From positions 1-64,000 of the forward strand of contig JAANDG010000594.1 of NCBI GenBank assembly GCA_036852015.1: 64,000 nucleotides of DNA, given 5' to 3'. The position numbers and the translations under genes are program-made. Of the stretch, positions 31,640 to 55,835 are shown in pieces (positions within the stretch are counted from its first letter, which is position 1; each line of letters begins with the position of its first letter). Source of the DNA: Pelodera strongyloides. Its lineage: Eukaryota > Nematoda > Chromadorea > Rhabditida > Rhabditidae. The notes beneath the pieces were generated by a model. It saw nothing but the letters and a program-made list of their open reading frames with translations. It did not search any database and was not told the DNA's origin.

Positions 31640-32048
31640 AGAAGAAAGTACCGACTTGCCCTGGAGCGTTGGGAGGCAATTGTGTCCATGAAATGGATGA
31701 TTTTCCTTATAGCAGCTCAGGCCTCTTTCTTTCCATTGCTCCCTCTATTTACTGATTAGGGATTTGAGACAAAATGAGCACACCTAAACTAGCTCTTAGT
31801 TTGTGATTTGATATTTGGTCATCTTTGATATCGACAGTTGGTAACAATAAGGACAAATCTTCGACCGGGAAGTTACCATGTCTAGGTGAACTTCTTAAAG
31901 TTTTGTGAAATTTTATTGACTTTTTGGCGATTTGTATCATATTCTGGCATGTATCACAAAACCCGATCCAAGGCCTAAACTCCTAAACACCATTTCAAAT
32001 TTCTGAATAAGAACAACAAAGAAAGGCAACGCATTTATTTGGTAACTA
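31640..32048. other. Unassigned sequence
   Basis: No gene or repeat recognised between the family-3 MITE and the next Helitron-like element. Confidence 0.4.
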
Positions 32049-32312
32049 TCTTATTATATAAAGGAGAAGAATTTCGATGGTTGATGTTTGTGTGTCCACA
32101 ACGAAATCCATAGTATTCCAATGATTTAGTATAAGCAGTCCAACAGTCCAACTTTTCGCCACTCCAAATAAGCGAAATGAGCGGCATTGCATAATTTTAG
32201 ACAATACATTTCACAGACATTTCACAGAAGTATGCTCATTTCTGTGACACTTTCAAGTATCGATGTGCAATATTGCAAAGACGCCTCATTGTCAGGCGGC
32301 GACAGTCGTCAG
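32049..32312 (+). mobile_element. Helitron-like element with degenerate 3' end
   Basis: Begins TCTTATTATATAAAGGAG after an A. The 3' hairpin GTCAGGCGGCGACAGTCGTC is recognisable, but the CTGG terminus is lost (reads GTCAGAG). Interior has a direct repeat of CATTTCACAGA. Confidence 0.5.
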
Positions 32313-32634
32313 AGATATTCTATGCTAAAGAGTCCGGTCAGACACCGTATTCGGAAAGGTTATACGTTTTTATGGTTTTATATCCGTTCATTAGCATTCT
32401 TTCTCCACATAATAATTGTTAAACAAATGAAGAACATTACCACCATTCTAACAAAGCGTTTATGTTGTGTCCTCCAAGGTAAGCACACAAATGTAGATTA
32501 GAAGTTTATTGTAGAACACGGAATGTAGTTGAGACGAAAGTGATTCGATATGAGATAGAGTATTTATGTTACGCTTTCACGCGAATTCGCCGCCAGAGTA
32601 TCATCCAAGTTCACTTTTCCATTTTTCAGCAACA

Positions 32635-33034
32635 TTAAAGGGTCAGGCCCATTTCAAATGACCCCTATTTTTGATGATTCCATCTGATTCTCCGTGTCAA
32701 ATATAGTAGGCTGAATTTTTTTCTAATTTTCAGTCGCAATATTCGCGTAATGTTCAGCAATTTACCATGGCCAGTCATACACAACAATCAATCGCAGTTG
32801 TCACGCCCATTCGCGCTGATTGGCCAATATCGCAATTGCCACGCCCAATAGAGCATATTCCCCAATTAGCGCGGAGCGGCGTGACAAATGCGATATATAG
32901 TTGGTAAATTGCTGAATACTGCGTGAATTTTGCGCTTGAAATTAGAAAAATATCGTATCCTACTATATTTGACATGGAGAATCAGATGGAATCATCAAAA
33001 ATAGGGGTCATTTGAAATGGGCCTGACCCTTTAA
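32635..33034. mobile_element. TTAA foldback MITE, family 4
   Basis: TTAA at both ends, arms AGGGTCAGGCCCATTTCAAA and complement. Its right end is immediately followed by another inverted-repeat element. Confidence 0.88.
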
Positions 33035-33295
33035 GCCGCGTTCGAGTTGGGAAAAAGTTGGTGGAATTCCGGAATTCCCCCGTTCGAGATGGACGCGGAA
33101 ACGTGCCAGGACAAGCAAAAATACCGTAGTGGAATCGTTGTGGGATTATGTTTTTGACAACTGCAAGAGCCAAAAATGACGCTTGACCCCGACGGTTGGG
33201 GCTAAATAACGGAAAAAACATTTACGTTTCCGGTGTCCCATCTCGAACGGTGGAATTCCGGAATTCCACAACTTTTTCCCAACTCGAACGCGGCT
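33034..33295. mobile_element. MITE with AGCCGCGTTCGAG arms and TTA target duplication
   Basis: Arms AGCCGCGTTCGAGTTGGGAA and TTCCCAACTCGAACGCGGCT; also GGAATTCCGGAATTCC near each end. Flanked by TTA on both sides, so a 3-bp duplication as in Harbinger-type elements, unlike the TTAA families. It sits exactly in the TTAA of the neighbouring MITE. Confidence 0.75.
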
Positions 33296-33380
33296 TTAGG
33301 TGTATGCAGAAACGTTGCAGGTTATGTAAATTGCTTACTCTATGTAAATTTCCAGTACTTTTCCACTATAGAAACTGCAA

Positions 33381-33495
33381 TAACTTGAATGGCACTTTCG
33401 CATGCGAAAGTGCGCGAAACCGTAACATAAATACTCTATCATAGTATTTATGTCGCACTTTCGCACGGAAAGTGCGCCAAAGTGCCATTCATCTC
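33381..33495. repeat. Quasi-palindrome rich in GCGAAAGTGC
   Basis: ATGGCACTTTCGCATGCGAA and its approximate inverse CACGGAAAGTGCGCCAAAGTGCC flank ATACTCTATCATAGTATT, itself palindromic. A related block is at 34205-34290. Probably another decayed inverted-repeat element. Confidence 0.5.
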
Positions 33496-33766
33496 GAAAA
33501 ATTAAGTGTGTTTTCCAGCCAACAAGAAACAACTCAGCCGTGTGTAACAAGAAAGTGTGATACAGCAAGACCGAAAGTGGCCGAAAGTGTCGCGTTTCGT
33601 GGCAGGATTAATTTAATTTAAAGTTGTACAGCGCGCCAATTTAAAATTGCCGCAAAGAAGCCGGATCCACGATGATGAAAAAATATCCACATCGATACAC
33701 CTTTAAATTTAAATAAGGCTTTCTCGAAATGCGGCACTTTCGGTCTTACTTTATCCCACTTTCTTG

Positions 33767-34181
33767 TTAAAGGGCAGGCCCATTTCAAATTACCCCTATT
33801 TTTGATGACTCCATCGGATTCTCCATTTCAAATATAGGAGGCTTAATTTTTTTACAATTTTCAGTCGCAAATTTCTCGCAGGATTCAGCAATTTACCATG
33901 GCCAGTCATACCCAACTATATATCGCAGTTGTCACGCCCCTCCGCGCTAATTGGGAAATATGCTCTATTGGGCGTGGCAATTGCGATATTGGCCAATTAG
34001 CCCGAATGGGCGTGACAACTGCGATTGATTGTTGTGTATGACTGGCCATGGTCAATTGCTGAAAACTGCGTGAATATTGCGACTGAAAATTGGAGAAAAA
34101 TTCGGCCTGCTATATTTGAAACGGAGAATCCAATGGAGTCCTCTAATATATGGGTGATTTGAAATGGGTCTGACCCTTTAA
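33767..34181. mobile_element. TTAA foldback MITE, family 4, diverged
   Basis: TTAA at both ends; left arm AGGGCAGGCCCATTTCAAAT has lost a base relative to the family; right arm ATTTGAAATGGGTCTGACCC. Interior palindrome as at 25473. Confidence 0.85.
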
Positions 34182-34418
34182 GGAAACCACACCAATTTTT
34201 TCCGAGATGGATGGCCCTTTCGCGCACTTTCTCGTGCGGAAGTGCGAAGTAAATTCTCTATCCTTAGATAGAGCGCTATTTATGGAACGCCTTCGTATGC
34301 TTATGCGATGATAATTCACTAGTTAGGAAATAAATGATAATACTAAATTTCCGAGGTGTACGTTTATACCTAACACCTAGCTTTTTAGCCAGTAGCTCAA
34401 TATGGCTTAATCTTGAGC

Positions 34419-35428
34419 TTAATATTGAAGTCGATCCAGGGCACTCGTTCTAGTAGATCTTCCTAGTACTGGCGAAGTTGGGCTCGCCGGCTTGTCCTTC
34501 GCGGCTCCATCCATAGCGTCCTTCGGCGTCGTAGGTGTAGTATCGTCGGGTACATCCAAATAATTACCGTAGATGTGCGGCAGGTCATGGTTCCTTATTT
34601 TATGCTCAGCAATCGGCTCCAGATCAAACGCATCCAGTAGGATGTCTAGGGAACCAGGTGTCATAGTTGAACTAGGCGGCATCTGGTTAGCATGACGTCG
34701 ATGTGTCTTCTGCTGTCCTTCGATCATCACGCCATAGAGTATCGTTCCGTGTTTCTTCACAACAGTCGCATCTATCTAGGTTGGCTTACTCGGGTTACGG
34801 TAGTCACGAACATAAAAAGAAAAACCCTCGGTTTCGAACTACGCTTCTTGTTAAACTGCGCCTCCATACGAACATCCTTGAGCATCTTCCTTTCGACTTT
34901 TGGCTTCATTAGATCCCAAGAAGTCCGGAGTTTTCTTCCAAGAAATGCTTCCGTCGGCGACAGCCGATTCGGTACAGATTCGCTCAGGGTCATTCTGTAG
35001 GAGAGCAGAAATGTTCGGATTCTCAGCAGGGTTTCCCTCCCCTATTATCTTGAGCAGCTGTCCACGAACCTTTCCACTTGTCCGTTAAAACTGTCCACGA
35101 ACCTTTCCACTTGTCCATTAGATTGCGGGTGGAAAGCCGGCGAGCGAACGTGCCACCCCATCCTTTACACAAAGCAATGCGTACTCTCCACTCGTGAACT
35201 GAGTTCCATTATCTGTTACCAGTGTTTCTGGCATGCCGAACTGAGTGAAATTCATCAAAAAAATCGTGGCGTGGGATTTAACCCTATACATACAAGCAAT
35301 CTCAGGCCACTTACTGTGTGTGTGTCTACTACCAGTAAGTAAAATTTAACTTCCAGAGGTCCATCGAATTCTGCGTGAACCCTCTCATCTGCCACGGCCT
35401 CTGGATCTTGTTCCACGATCCCAAATTT
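34419..35428 (-). pseudogene. Ty3/gypsy-type integrase core and C-terminus, decayed
   Basis: Minus-strand pieces in order: VDTHSKWPEI near 35330, then ETLVTDNGTQFTSGE near 35220, then LSPTEAFLGRKLRTSWDL (34985-34930) and a low-conservation tail with PIAEHKIRNHDLPHIYGNY ending at 34419. These match the DDE integrase core and the region after it in Ty3/gypsy pol proteins. Frames shift between pieces and the segment GQVERF near 35100 is duplicated, so the gene is dead. No gag, protease or reverse transcriptase of the same element is visible. Confidence 0.72.
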
Positions 35429-35905
35429 GGGTACTATTACACAACGGGGGGGGGGGGGGCATTATCATAGGCTTATTTTTGCGTCAAAACTAGCCTACAA
35501 TACATGCAAATTGTGTTTTAACATCCAGAAAGCGAAAGAAAATGGAAATAAAACGGTTGTAACGACATTTTTATGAAAAGCACCGAAAACCCAAACGTGA
35601 AACAGTGGAATACCGTTCAAAAATAGGTAACTTACATTCATTTCGGTGAATTAGTGTCGTAGGCAAAGAAAACGGGAGCACGACATAGCTACGGCACGCA
35701 TTAGGTGAATACTGATAAAATGCAAAAGCACTCATCGCTTTTAAACAGAACTGATTTGCATGTATGCTGATTGACATATGTTCATTATTCAAGTGATTTT
35801 TTATAAACGTTTCGATCTTTCTGCCAACATCACTATTAAATTTCTGAAAAAATGGTAAAGTATACGGTAATGCCCCCCCCCCGTTGTGTAATAACACCCA
35901 AATTT
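35429..35905. mobile_element. Inverted-repeat element with TTACACAACGGGGGG arms inside gypsy integrase
   Basis: Left CAAATTTGGGTACTATTACA plus CAACG and a run of G; right a run of C plus CGTTGTGTAATA and CACCCAAATTTG. About 480 bp. It separates the integrase core from its zinc-binding domain. The family is not one of the TTAA group. Confidence 0.6.
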
Positions 35906-35929
35906 GTTTTCACACGCGCTTTCTGCGCT

Positions 35930-36325
35930 TTAAAGGGACAGGCCCACCAAAGTAAACCTATATTTACGATACGTTCATAATGATTATAAAGCAATTTTAT
36001 TACAATATATACAAACTAAATTTCACCTTCATTTACCCTGGGAAACTTTTTTCCCATGCGCTCAACGCATATGTATACCGTAAAACGGAAATTTTCAAGC
36101 TGCCTATGCAAATTTGTGGTAAAATTATAATGCGATCAAAATGTGCGTATACGGCTTTGAAATCTTCAGCTTGACGGTATACATATGAGTTGAGCGCATC
36201 GGAAAAAAGTGTCCCAGGGTGAATGAAGGTGAAATTTGGTTTGTATATATTGTAATAAAAATGCTTTGTAAACAGTATGAACATCTCGTCAACATAGGTT
36301 TAATTTGATGGGCCTGTCCCTTTAA
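35930..36325. mobile_element. TTAA MITE, family 5, inside gypsy integrase
   Basis: Arms AGGGACAGGCCCACCAAAGT and AATTTGATGGGCCTGTCCC with TTAA at both ends; inner arms TTTACCCTGGGAAACTTTTT and its inverse. Inserted between the H2C2 domain and the integrase core. Confidence 0.87.
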
Positions 36326-36330
36326 TACAA

Positions 36331-36660
36331 CTTGCACGTGACTTCACCACGTGACTGGAAAATATACAATCGTCCGAGCGAGTGACTTCGTCCTGGCGAT
36401 GCCTTGGCGTCCACTGCGTAACTGCTTGAGAATCCTTCCGCTTAGTGTCGCGGGGATGACTATTCTTTCCGCACACATCAGTATTCCATTGTAATCCGCG
36501 AGCGACCATTTTCTATTCTCGAAATGGTTAACATCTTTAGAACTAACCGGCCAATTCCCAGTCTTGTGAGATTCCAGTACGACTTGCAATGTTTTGCCGC
36601 TGCGGTAGCCTCCATGTCTAACAGTTTCCAATACTTTAAAGAGAATATGTAGGCACTCAA
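36331..36660 (-). pseudogene. Ty3/gypsy integrase H2C2 zinc-binding domain remnant
   Basis: Encodes KWSLADYNGILMCAERIVIP and then LKQLRSGRQGIARTKSLART, the pattern of the integrase-adjacent zinc-binding region (LH.GH.G..RT..L.R). The expected HxGHxG residues are changed to RSGRQG, so key zinc ligands are lost. It is the same element as 34419-35428, cut apart by two later insertions. Confidence 0.7.
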
Positions 36661-36992
36661 AATGCGCAAAACAACTGCGAAACTAGAGTTTCCGTACCAG
36701 ACGAATTTAATTAGGCGACTGCATATTTAAATTCAAATGTTCTGATTTGCATGCAAATATGTCGCTCTTCCATGCTATATGCCGATGTATGCACACATAT
36801 GCTAAAATTCGGTCCATCGGAACTGGCGGGTATGCCAGGGTGTCAGTAAACGTGTTTACTATGGAAAAGGTGAACTTTGAAAATCATTTTTTTAACTGGG
36901 AAACTTTTAACAATTTTTGTTGTTGTTTCCTTAATGGGGAACACACATTCTATTAATACAGCTTAACTTCAAAAAGGGCATACATATTCCCT

Positions 36993-37156
36993 TTAAAGAG
37001 AAACGCATTGCGCACACCTGCTTTCTTATGCAGCATATGCAACTGAGCAAAAATTAGAATAAAAACTAGCCCCCAATTAGACCCCATCTTGCATAAATGC
37101 ATAGGAATGCAACTACTTGAAATGCGTTTCAAAAACCAGCCAGTATTTCGCTTTAA
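36993..37156. mobile_element. TTAA MITE, family 3, left end deleted
   Basis: Left TTAA is followed by AGAGAAACGCATTG, lacking the outer 20 bp of the arm; right end CCAGCCAGTATTTCGCT plus TTAA is complete. Confidence 0.75.
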
Positions 37157-37778
37157 TACCATAAAATAACAAAAATTGATTATGGCTACGGTGCCTGGCC
37201 GAACAGTTTGCCGAGGAGTAATATAGACGCAAAGCAATGCGGTTTTTACAGAAATATTTCTGAAATTCCGGAAAGTTGTGCGCAAGTACATTGTAAAAAA
37301 AAATTCGCATGGGCCTGTAATTTTAACTACTACGAGTTCCCAGAACCATTCCCGCAAAACCGCAAAAAGCCTCTCCCTTCCTCTCCCGACCGCAAAAAAC
37401 CTCTCCCTTTCTCGTGAGCCTTTCCCAGCGAACGAACGGTCGGTGTTCTATTCGGCTTCAAGTCTGGATTTTCCCTTCCACCTTTAAGCTTTATGGTTTG
37501 GCGCATACTCTACTTATCATTACCAATAATTAGAAAGGTTCGAGGTCGGTGTGTGCTGGATTCATGAGCGAATGTGCGATCGGCGGTAGGTCGGTTCGAT
37601 TCCGCTCAGAAGGCGAATAGTTATTATTACTTTTGCGCACAAATAAATAAACGAACAAACAAACAATATTTTATATTATAAGATATGTTGCGAAAACTAC
37701 GTAATTTGAATTAAAACCTGAGAAGGTTTTCGGGAGCACCAGCACCAGATTTTCCTTGCTCCTGCTGTGGTTTTTCAC
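37157..37778. other. 3' flank of gene F
   Basis: A family-6 fragment (about 37180-37330, with GGAAATTCCGGAAAGTT-like and CATGGGCCTGTAA blocks), a CCTCTCCCTTCCTCTCC run, and a T-arm-like GGTCGGTTCGATTCCGCTC at about 37592 that may be a tRNA-derived scrap. No gene. Confidence 0.4.
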
Positions 37779-50576
<12,798 letters not shown>

Positions 50577-50741
50577 GGCCGAGTGGTGAAAACTATTCGC
50601 ATTCAGGACTAAAAAGAACTCAATTCATCATGAATCTTAATATGCGTTGCAAATTAACATTGTAACTATGAGAACACCGACAATTAATCGCGGAACTATT
50701 CGAAGGCATAACTTCCTACTATTACATAAACATAGTATTGA

Positions 50742-50787
<46 letters not shown>

Positions 50788-51797
50788 TACAATAACAACA
50801 ATAAATGTACTGTATTATCCTATCAGCATACATAAAAATCTCTTGTTTAGGCTTTCTGAACTTGAACCGGGTCGTTGCCCTGATCTTTTGTCTTGACCGA
50901 TTGCAAGGCCTTCGACGGGTATCAATACAGGGCGGCCCACATAATTTGGAAGCAAGGTTCTCCATCAAGTGGCACATACCGATAAGTACTAAAATTTTGA
51001 CAACGTTTCTCAAAAAGGCTACTGCGGGCGCTGTTAGCTCTGTTCGAGAGTTTATAATTTACGAGTTTTTTTTTAAATCAAAGCGTAAGTTGTTTCTAAC
51101 CAATGTGCAAAATCGGGTTCAAGGATGATATCCCAACTACCTATGGGCTGGAAATTCGCATCGCAGAGTCAGAGCACAAAACTGCGTGATCCCCCCTCCA
51201 TGTAATGGATTGTGCTTCGGTCCACAAATATTCTTTACAAATTAGCTTCATATAGATTTACATAGACAAGCTTAGCTTCACACATAACTTGAGCGATTTT
51301 ATAGCATAATATGTAAAAGGGTGCTTGGTAAAATAAATCCTGAAGAAAAGCGTACGTAAAAATAAAACGGAAAACATGGGATGCTTAACGTTTAATATGC
51401 ACAGAGTAGAGCCACGAGTGGAGTGATAACAAAATGTTTAGATTAGCTCCAACAAATACCATACTTATCGTTGTTGCCGCTTTCGTTCCTATTGTTCCGA
51501 TGCAGTGTCGTATTTCCTTATCAACATTTTAGGAGCAGAGTATAGAAACGAATGTTCCAGAATGATCCATTTTGTTATGTAGCAGGTTTGCTTTGACGTA
51601 AAGACGTGCACTTATCGGGCAGCGCAGAATTGATGCGCTAACTTGTCAAAACATGGCTAGGATGGGCGAACGACGTAGGGTGAGGGAGCGGAGGGTATAG
51701 GTATAAGGTGGAACAAATATTTTGAAAGTTGAACTAATTGACGATGTTGAAAGTTGAAGTGAACTTCAAATATTAGGGAAAAAAAAGAAGTAGACCG
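50577..51797. other. Upstream region of gene F
   Basis: It contains a TA microsatellite (50740-50785) about 165 bp before the start codon. The stretch 50850-51130 has an open 107-codon frame with no family match. No clear promoter motif and no acceptor near the ATG. Confidence 0.4.
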
Positions 51798-52558
51798 GTA
51801 TCTATCGCAGTTGCCACGCCCCTTCGCGCTAATTGTTCAACATGCTCTATTGGGCGTGACGATTGCGGTATTGGCCAACCAGCGCAAATGGGCGTGACAA
51901 CTGCGATAGAGAATTGGGTATGATGGCCTTGGTAAATTGCTGAATAGTGTCATGGAATCCTATATTATATTCCATGACGTTGCTTCACACCTAATAACAG
52001 CTGAATCCATTTAATTACTCAGGTCACGCTTCGCTGGCGTGCGGTCATTTATGTAGCACGCGTGCCGCATCCAATCCGCTGGCATGCAGTCCGACGGACT
52101 GCATGCCTGCGGTCCTGGTCAGTGCCGCGGCTATTTATGCATAGTGCCGTGAACGTGCCGAAAAATGAATATTTTGCACAGGCACCCCCTACTACCTACC
52201 AATAAAAATAACAATAAATAAAGCACTATAACAATAAAACAATGCAAGCAGAAAACCACACCAATAAAACAATAATTCATCAATGTATTTATTCGGAACA
52301 CACTCAGAAAGTCATTTGCATAGTCATTTGCATATACACCTTTGATGTGCCTATGCAAATGACCCGTCCGATTCCTCCAGTCGGAGAAGAGCCAGTAGGT
52401 CTCTTCAAACGGCTGGTCTATATACAGTTCCGTTACAAATAGCGTGTGAATTTTGCGCTTGAAAATTAGAAAAATATTGCATCCTACTATATTTGACATG
52501 GAGAATCAGATGGAATCATCAAAAATAGGGGTCGGTTGAACTGGGCCAGACCCTTTAA
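51798..52558. mobile_element. Family-4 TTAA MITE interrupted by a Helitron-like insertion
   Basis: The palindromic core (ATCGCAGTTGCCACGCCCC to GGGCGTGACAACTGCGAT) is at 51798-51915 and the right arm, ending AGACCC and TTAA, at 52440-52558. Between them is about 480 bp of unrelated DNA. That insert ends near 52420 with GGAGAAGAGCCAGTAGGTCT then CGGCTGG and T, a Helitron-type 3' end like that at 26552. The left arm of the MITE is missing. Confidence 0.6.
52020..52315 (-). repeat. Dispersed repeat with GCACGCGTGC core, copy 1
   Basis: Inverted relative of 58133-58440. Shared landmarks are CGCTTCGCTGGCGTGC, GCAGTCCGACGGACTGC (a hairpin), TATTTATGCA and AACAATAATTCATCAAT. Shorter pieces with GCACGCGTGCCG occur at 54810 and 56412. 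Confidence 0.75.
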
Positions 52559-52723
52559 AACAAGCTGTGTTCGAGAGCATATCACATGAAATTACAATTA
52601 AAATCCACAGTGGAGAAAACAAGCCTTACGTTCCTTAGGGTTTGGTTCTGCTCAAACATAAGCCATTTTGTGAAAAAAAACGATGTATTGGATAGATCTT
52701 TCATTGTAAAGGGTGATGCTTAA

Positions 52724-53723
52724 TTACGTGCTGGCGAGCAGAATCATTTGTCTGAAATCTTCTTCGAGTTGCACCATATGCATGCTTGCCTCCTCCTCGG
52801 CTCCAACACTGAGCAGTTTGGTTATTTGGTCGGTCCTTTCCGTGAACTGTTCTGACTCTGCTAGCCCAATTTTCTTTTTTAACTAGTTCCTTCAGTTCGT
52901 AATTCATTTTATAAGAAGATTCTTCGAAATACTTTATTGCCCGCGTGCGCTTCATCTCCACTTCGTTCTTAAATTTAATGCGGTCGAACTCTTCCTAAAT
53001 TAAAAAGAAGGGTCAATTCCATCTTTGCTTATTTCTACACGTATTATACACCTCAAATAAATTACATCCAGTCCAAAAAGTTTCCAAATCAAGGTTTTTG
53101 CGGACACTGGATAGCCTTGATCGGAAGCTCCTTTCTATTCGACAGCTGGTGCATTGTAGCCGGCAGGAAAAGGACGTATAAGCAGAGAGAGATAAAGGCT
53201 GATAAAGATATTGAGGTTTTTACGTAAACAAAGCTAAAGTGTGATTTCTTTCCCTAACTCTCATTGCCTAAAGCGTTCTTTTCCTGTCGGCTACAGTGCA
53301 CCAGCTGTCAAATGTGATGGTGATTCAAATCACGTCTATCATCCAATATGTGATTTATTTGTGATGTACACTACATATAAAAGAATAAACAAAGATGCCA
53401 TTTAAATTGATCCCACCCCTTTAAGTCCCGTTCAAACCTGAATGTGCAAAAGTGCATCAAACATCAAAAGGGGAGCGAGAAAGCACAACTGACGCTATAT
53501 GTTCCGCTACCTTGTGCAGTCGTCCGACGAGAGTCGCGAGTGTGATAGTCTTGTGATGTCCTGTCTGATTATCCTTGGCAGAAACGGTCAAAATCCCATC
53601 TACGTCGATACTGAACGTCACTTTAAAAATCGGAACTCCCTTCGGTTGGGGAGCAATGTCTGTGAGTGCGAATCCGCCAAGTAGTCTATTTTCAGATGTA
53701 TCTTCCGAATCTCCTTGGTACAC
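52724..53723 (-). pseudogene. HSP70 fragment E: substrate domain and frameshifted lid
   Basis: Exon 53723-53511 encodes a beta substrate domain close to that of gene C ([34 protein letters not shown] before GTAGCG). The lid exon starts at 52994 (EEFDRIKFKNEVEMKR) and ends at the stop 52724-52726. The lid is 271 bp, one more than a multiple of three: the frame is lost near 52868 in an A-rich stretch, and the other frame resumes with TDQITKLLSVGAEEEAS. No ATPase exons are found upstream before 56 kb. A sequencing indel could explain the frameshift but not the missing exons. Confidence 0.82.
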
Positions 53724-53814
53724 CTAAAAGCAATAGTCATATTCATATTCCAGTGGCTTCTATATTTTAAGTAAATAGGTCACAGTCTAGGCTTTCAGCT
53801 TTTGATTGTGGGCC

Positions 53815-54265
53815 TTAAAGGAACAGGCCCACAAGAAAAAAGTTTTCCTCAGTTTACTTATACAGAATGTCCAGGTTTTCAGAAATATACTGTGAAAACC
53901 GCATTTGTTTGCATCTGGAACTCATATAGTTATTTCCCGGCAAACAGTTCGTCCAGTACCGTATGCAGAATCAATTCTTGCGCTTCTAGGGAATTACAGC
54001 ATTGAAAACGCTTTTTTAAAATCGCACGCATGATCTTCATTCGTTTAACCATTATTTTGTAGAAGAGAGTTCAAATAAAGGGATGTAAACCGCAGAAACG
54101 TAGATTGGCGTTGCTGACTACGGTACCTGGCCGAACTGTTTGCCAGGGAATAACTCTGTGAGTTCTAGGTGCAAAGAGATGCGGTTTTCACAGTAACATG
54201 AAATTCCGGAAATTCTGTGCAAGAAAATTGAGGAAAACTTTTGCCTCGTGGGCCTTTCCGTTTAA
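53815..54265. mobile_element. TTAA element, family 6
   Basis: Arms AGGAACAGGCCCACAAGAAA and TTGCCTCGTGGGCCTTTCCG, TTAA at both ends. Inner arms carry GTACCGTATGCAGAATC-like and GACTACGGTACCTGG. Confidence 0.85.
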
Positions 54266-54639
54266 TAATTTGCTCACCCAGTAAATAGTTTTCAGCTTAC
54301 ATTAGATAAAAAAATCGTGCTCGATTCGCTCAATTCGAGCTCACTTATTTCTTAGGATGTGCAGTTTGTCGAGGAATACATTTGTCCATAAACGGTACGC
54401 CAAACTGTGTTACAAGTGCGAAATACCGTGGTGGGGCCGGAGAAGCTTGACACTCTCTATATATTCACAACACACTCTGCACCTCTAATTTGACTACGGC
54501 TACGGTAGCCAGTTGTTTTATGAAGCGAGGTCGCTTAGCTTTTGAGCTTGCTCCTGGCTCGCGGAGCAAAGGAAATTTACTGCAATTTTCGCATTTTGAA
54601 CGTCATACTACGTTCTGTGGCGCGCAGAGCGCCGCAAAC

Positions 54640-54748
54640 TTTCCCGCACCTTCTGGGTATGCGCGCATACTTTCCCGCATGATCACGGTGTGCGCGCATA
54701 CTTTCCCGCATGATCACGGTGTGCGCGCATACTTTCCCGCATAGAGCG
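54640..54748 (+). repeat. Tandem CGCATACTTTCCCGCATGAT repeat
   Basis: Three to four units of about 32 bp (CGCGCATACTTTCCCGCATGATCACGGTG type) next to the GCACGCGTGC repeat fragment that truncates the BEL/Pao piece. Confidence 0.8.
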
Positions 54749-54831
54749 CCGCACGGTGCATGGCTGACTCTGCGCTGGCGTGCGGTCATTTAAGTCAAAA
54801 AGCACGCGTGCCGTCTTCAATGCGGCAGGCG

Positions 54832-55135
54832 TTCCAAGTACCTTTTGTTTTAATTCTGTTGCTATATCCTCTTTCTTAATTGCTTTATTTACTTCTTTCT
54901 TGTTGCTTCGATATTCTCGAAGATTCATTCCCATCTTCTTGAAAGTAGCTTTTGTAGTTTTGTATAGCTGTAAAGTTTCTTCTATAGTCCGTGTTCCTAA
55001 TAGTAAGTTATCTACGTAAATATTCCTTAAGATCTGTTTTGCTTCTGGGTGGTCCTGTACTTCAGTGAGGAAGTACTGTATTGCATACTTAGTAGAAAGG
55101 GACTGGCATTTACTCCGAAGGGAACTCGTTAGACA
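54832..55135 (-). pseudogene. BEL/Pao-type reverse transcriptase fragment
   Basis: About 100 codons: STKYAIQYFLTEVQDHPEA, then ILRNIYVDNLLLGTRTIEE, then LREYRSN and QKVLG. This is the YVDN/YVDD active-site region of Pao-family reverse transcriptases, with the following residues in the right order. It is cut at the 5' side near 55135 and at the 3' side right after KVLG, where repeat DNA with GCACGCGTGCC begins. Confidence 0.72.
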
Positions 55136-55440
55136 CACATGAGATGGATAAACTGCATTAACATCATTCCAAGAAATAAGTAGTAAGAGTAAGAGGTCAG
55201 TAATTTAAGTAGAAATAAGAAATAAGTAGTAAGAGGTCAGTAATTTGCAGTTAATAGTATGCAAATCACAAAATTCTAGTGCAATTTCGCCCGTTACATT
55301 AAATACGTATATAAATATTATACACACGCAATTCTACCATATCTGTATCTGTATCTAAAATAATTCATAATTCACCTAAAAATTTGTGTACTACGAATAA
55401 AATTCGGGGAGGCATAATCAATCAGTACAATGTATAAACA

Positions 55441-55662
55441 TTTCAGAATTGGCGTTCAAATCGGGATGTTACACCTGCTCCCTCGGAAGACGAAGAACAT
55501 TCAGCGGGAGAGCAAGAAAACTGGTTGAGGGCAACGGCTCAGGCAGTCGACAGCCAAGCTCGACAGGCGAATGCGATTGAATCGGCGGAAGCGATCAGCA
55601 ACGAACTACAGGAAGTGACGATCCACAAAAAACGCCAAAGTCGCAGACACCGGAGACATTAA
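55441..55662 (+). pseudogene. C-terminal end of an LTR-retrotransposon polyprotein (probable)
   Basis: An open stretch before a stop at 55660-55662 encodes NWRSNRDVTPAPSEDEEHS and an Ala/Gln-rich then basic tail. Position, just before a purine run and an LTR-like block, and the acidic tail suggest the end of pol. No catalytic domain is included, so identity rests on context. Confidence 0.4.
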
Positions 55663-55835
55663 GCAATAATTCACTTACGACCCCCACACAGTACCGCCAC
55701 TCTAAAATTAACAATTAAGATGCCAATGGCATTATCGGCCCTTTAAATTTATCGAAAGTTAATGTATAAGTGATCCCCGCCAAAAGAGTGTGCAATAAAA
55801 AATTTTTCGAGTTGGAATGTCAACCTTTGGGGGGA

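Noticed and set aside
50740..50785. TATA box for gene F
   Set aside because: It is a long TA microsatellite and cannot be told apart from simple repeat.
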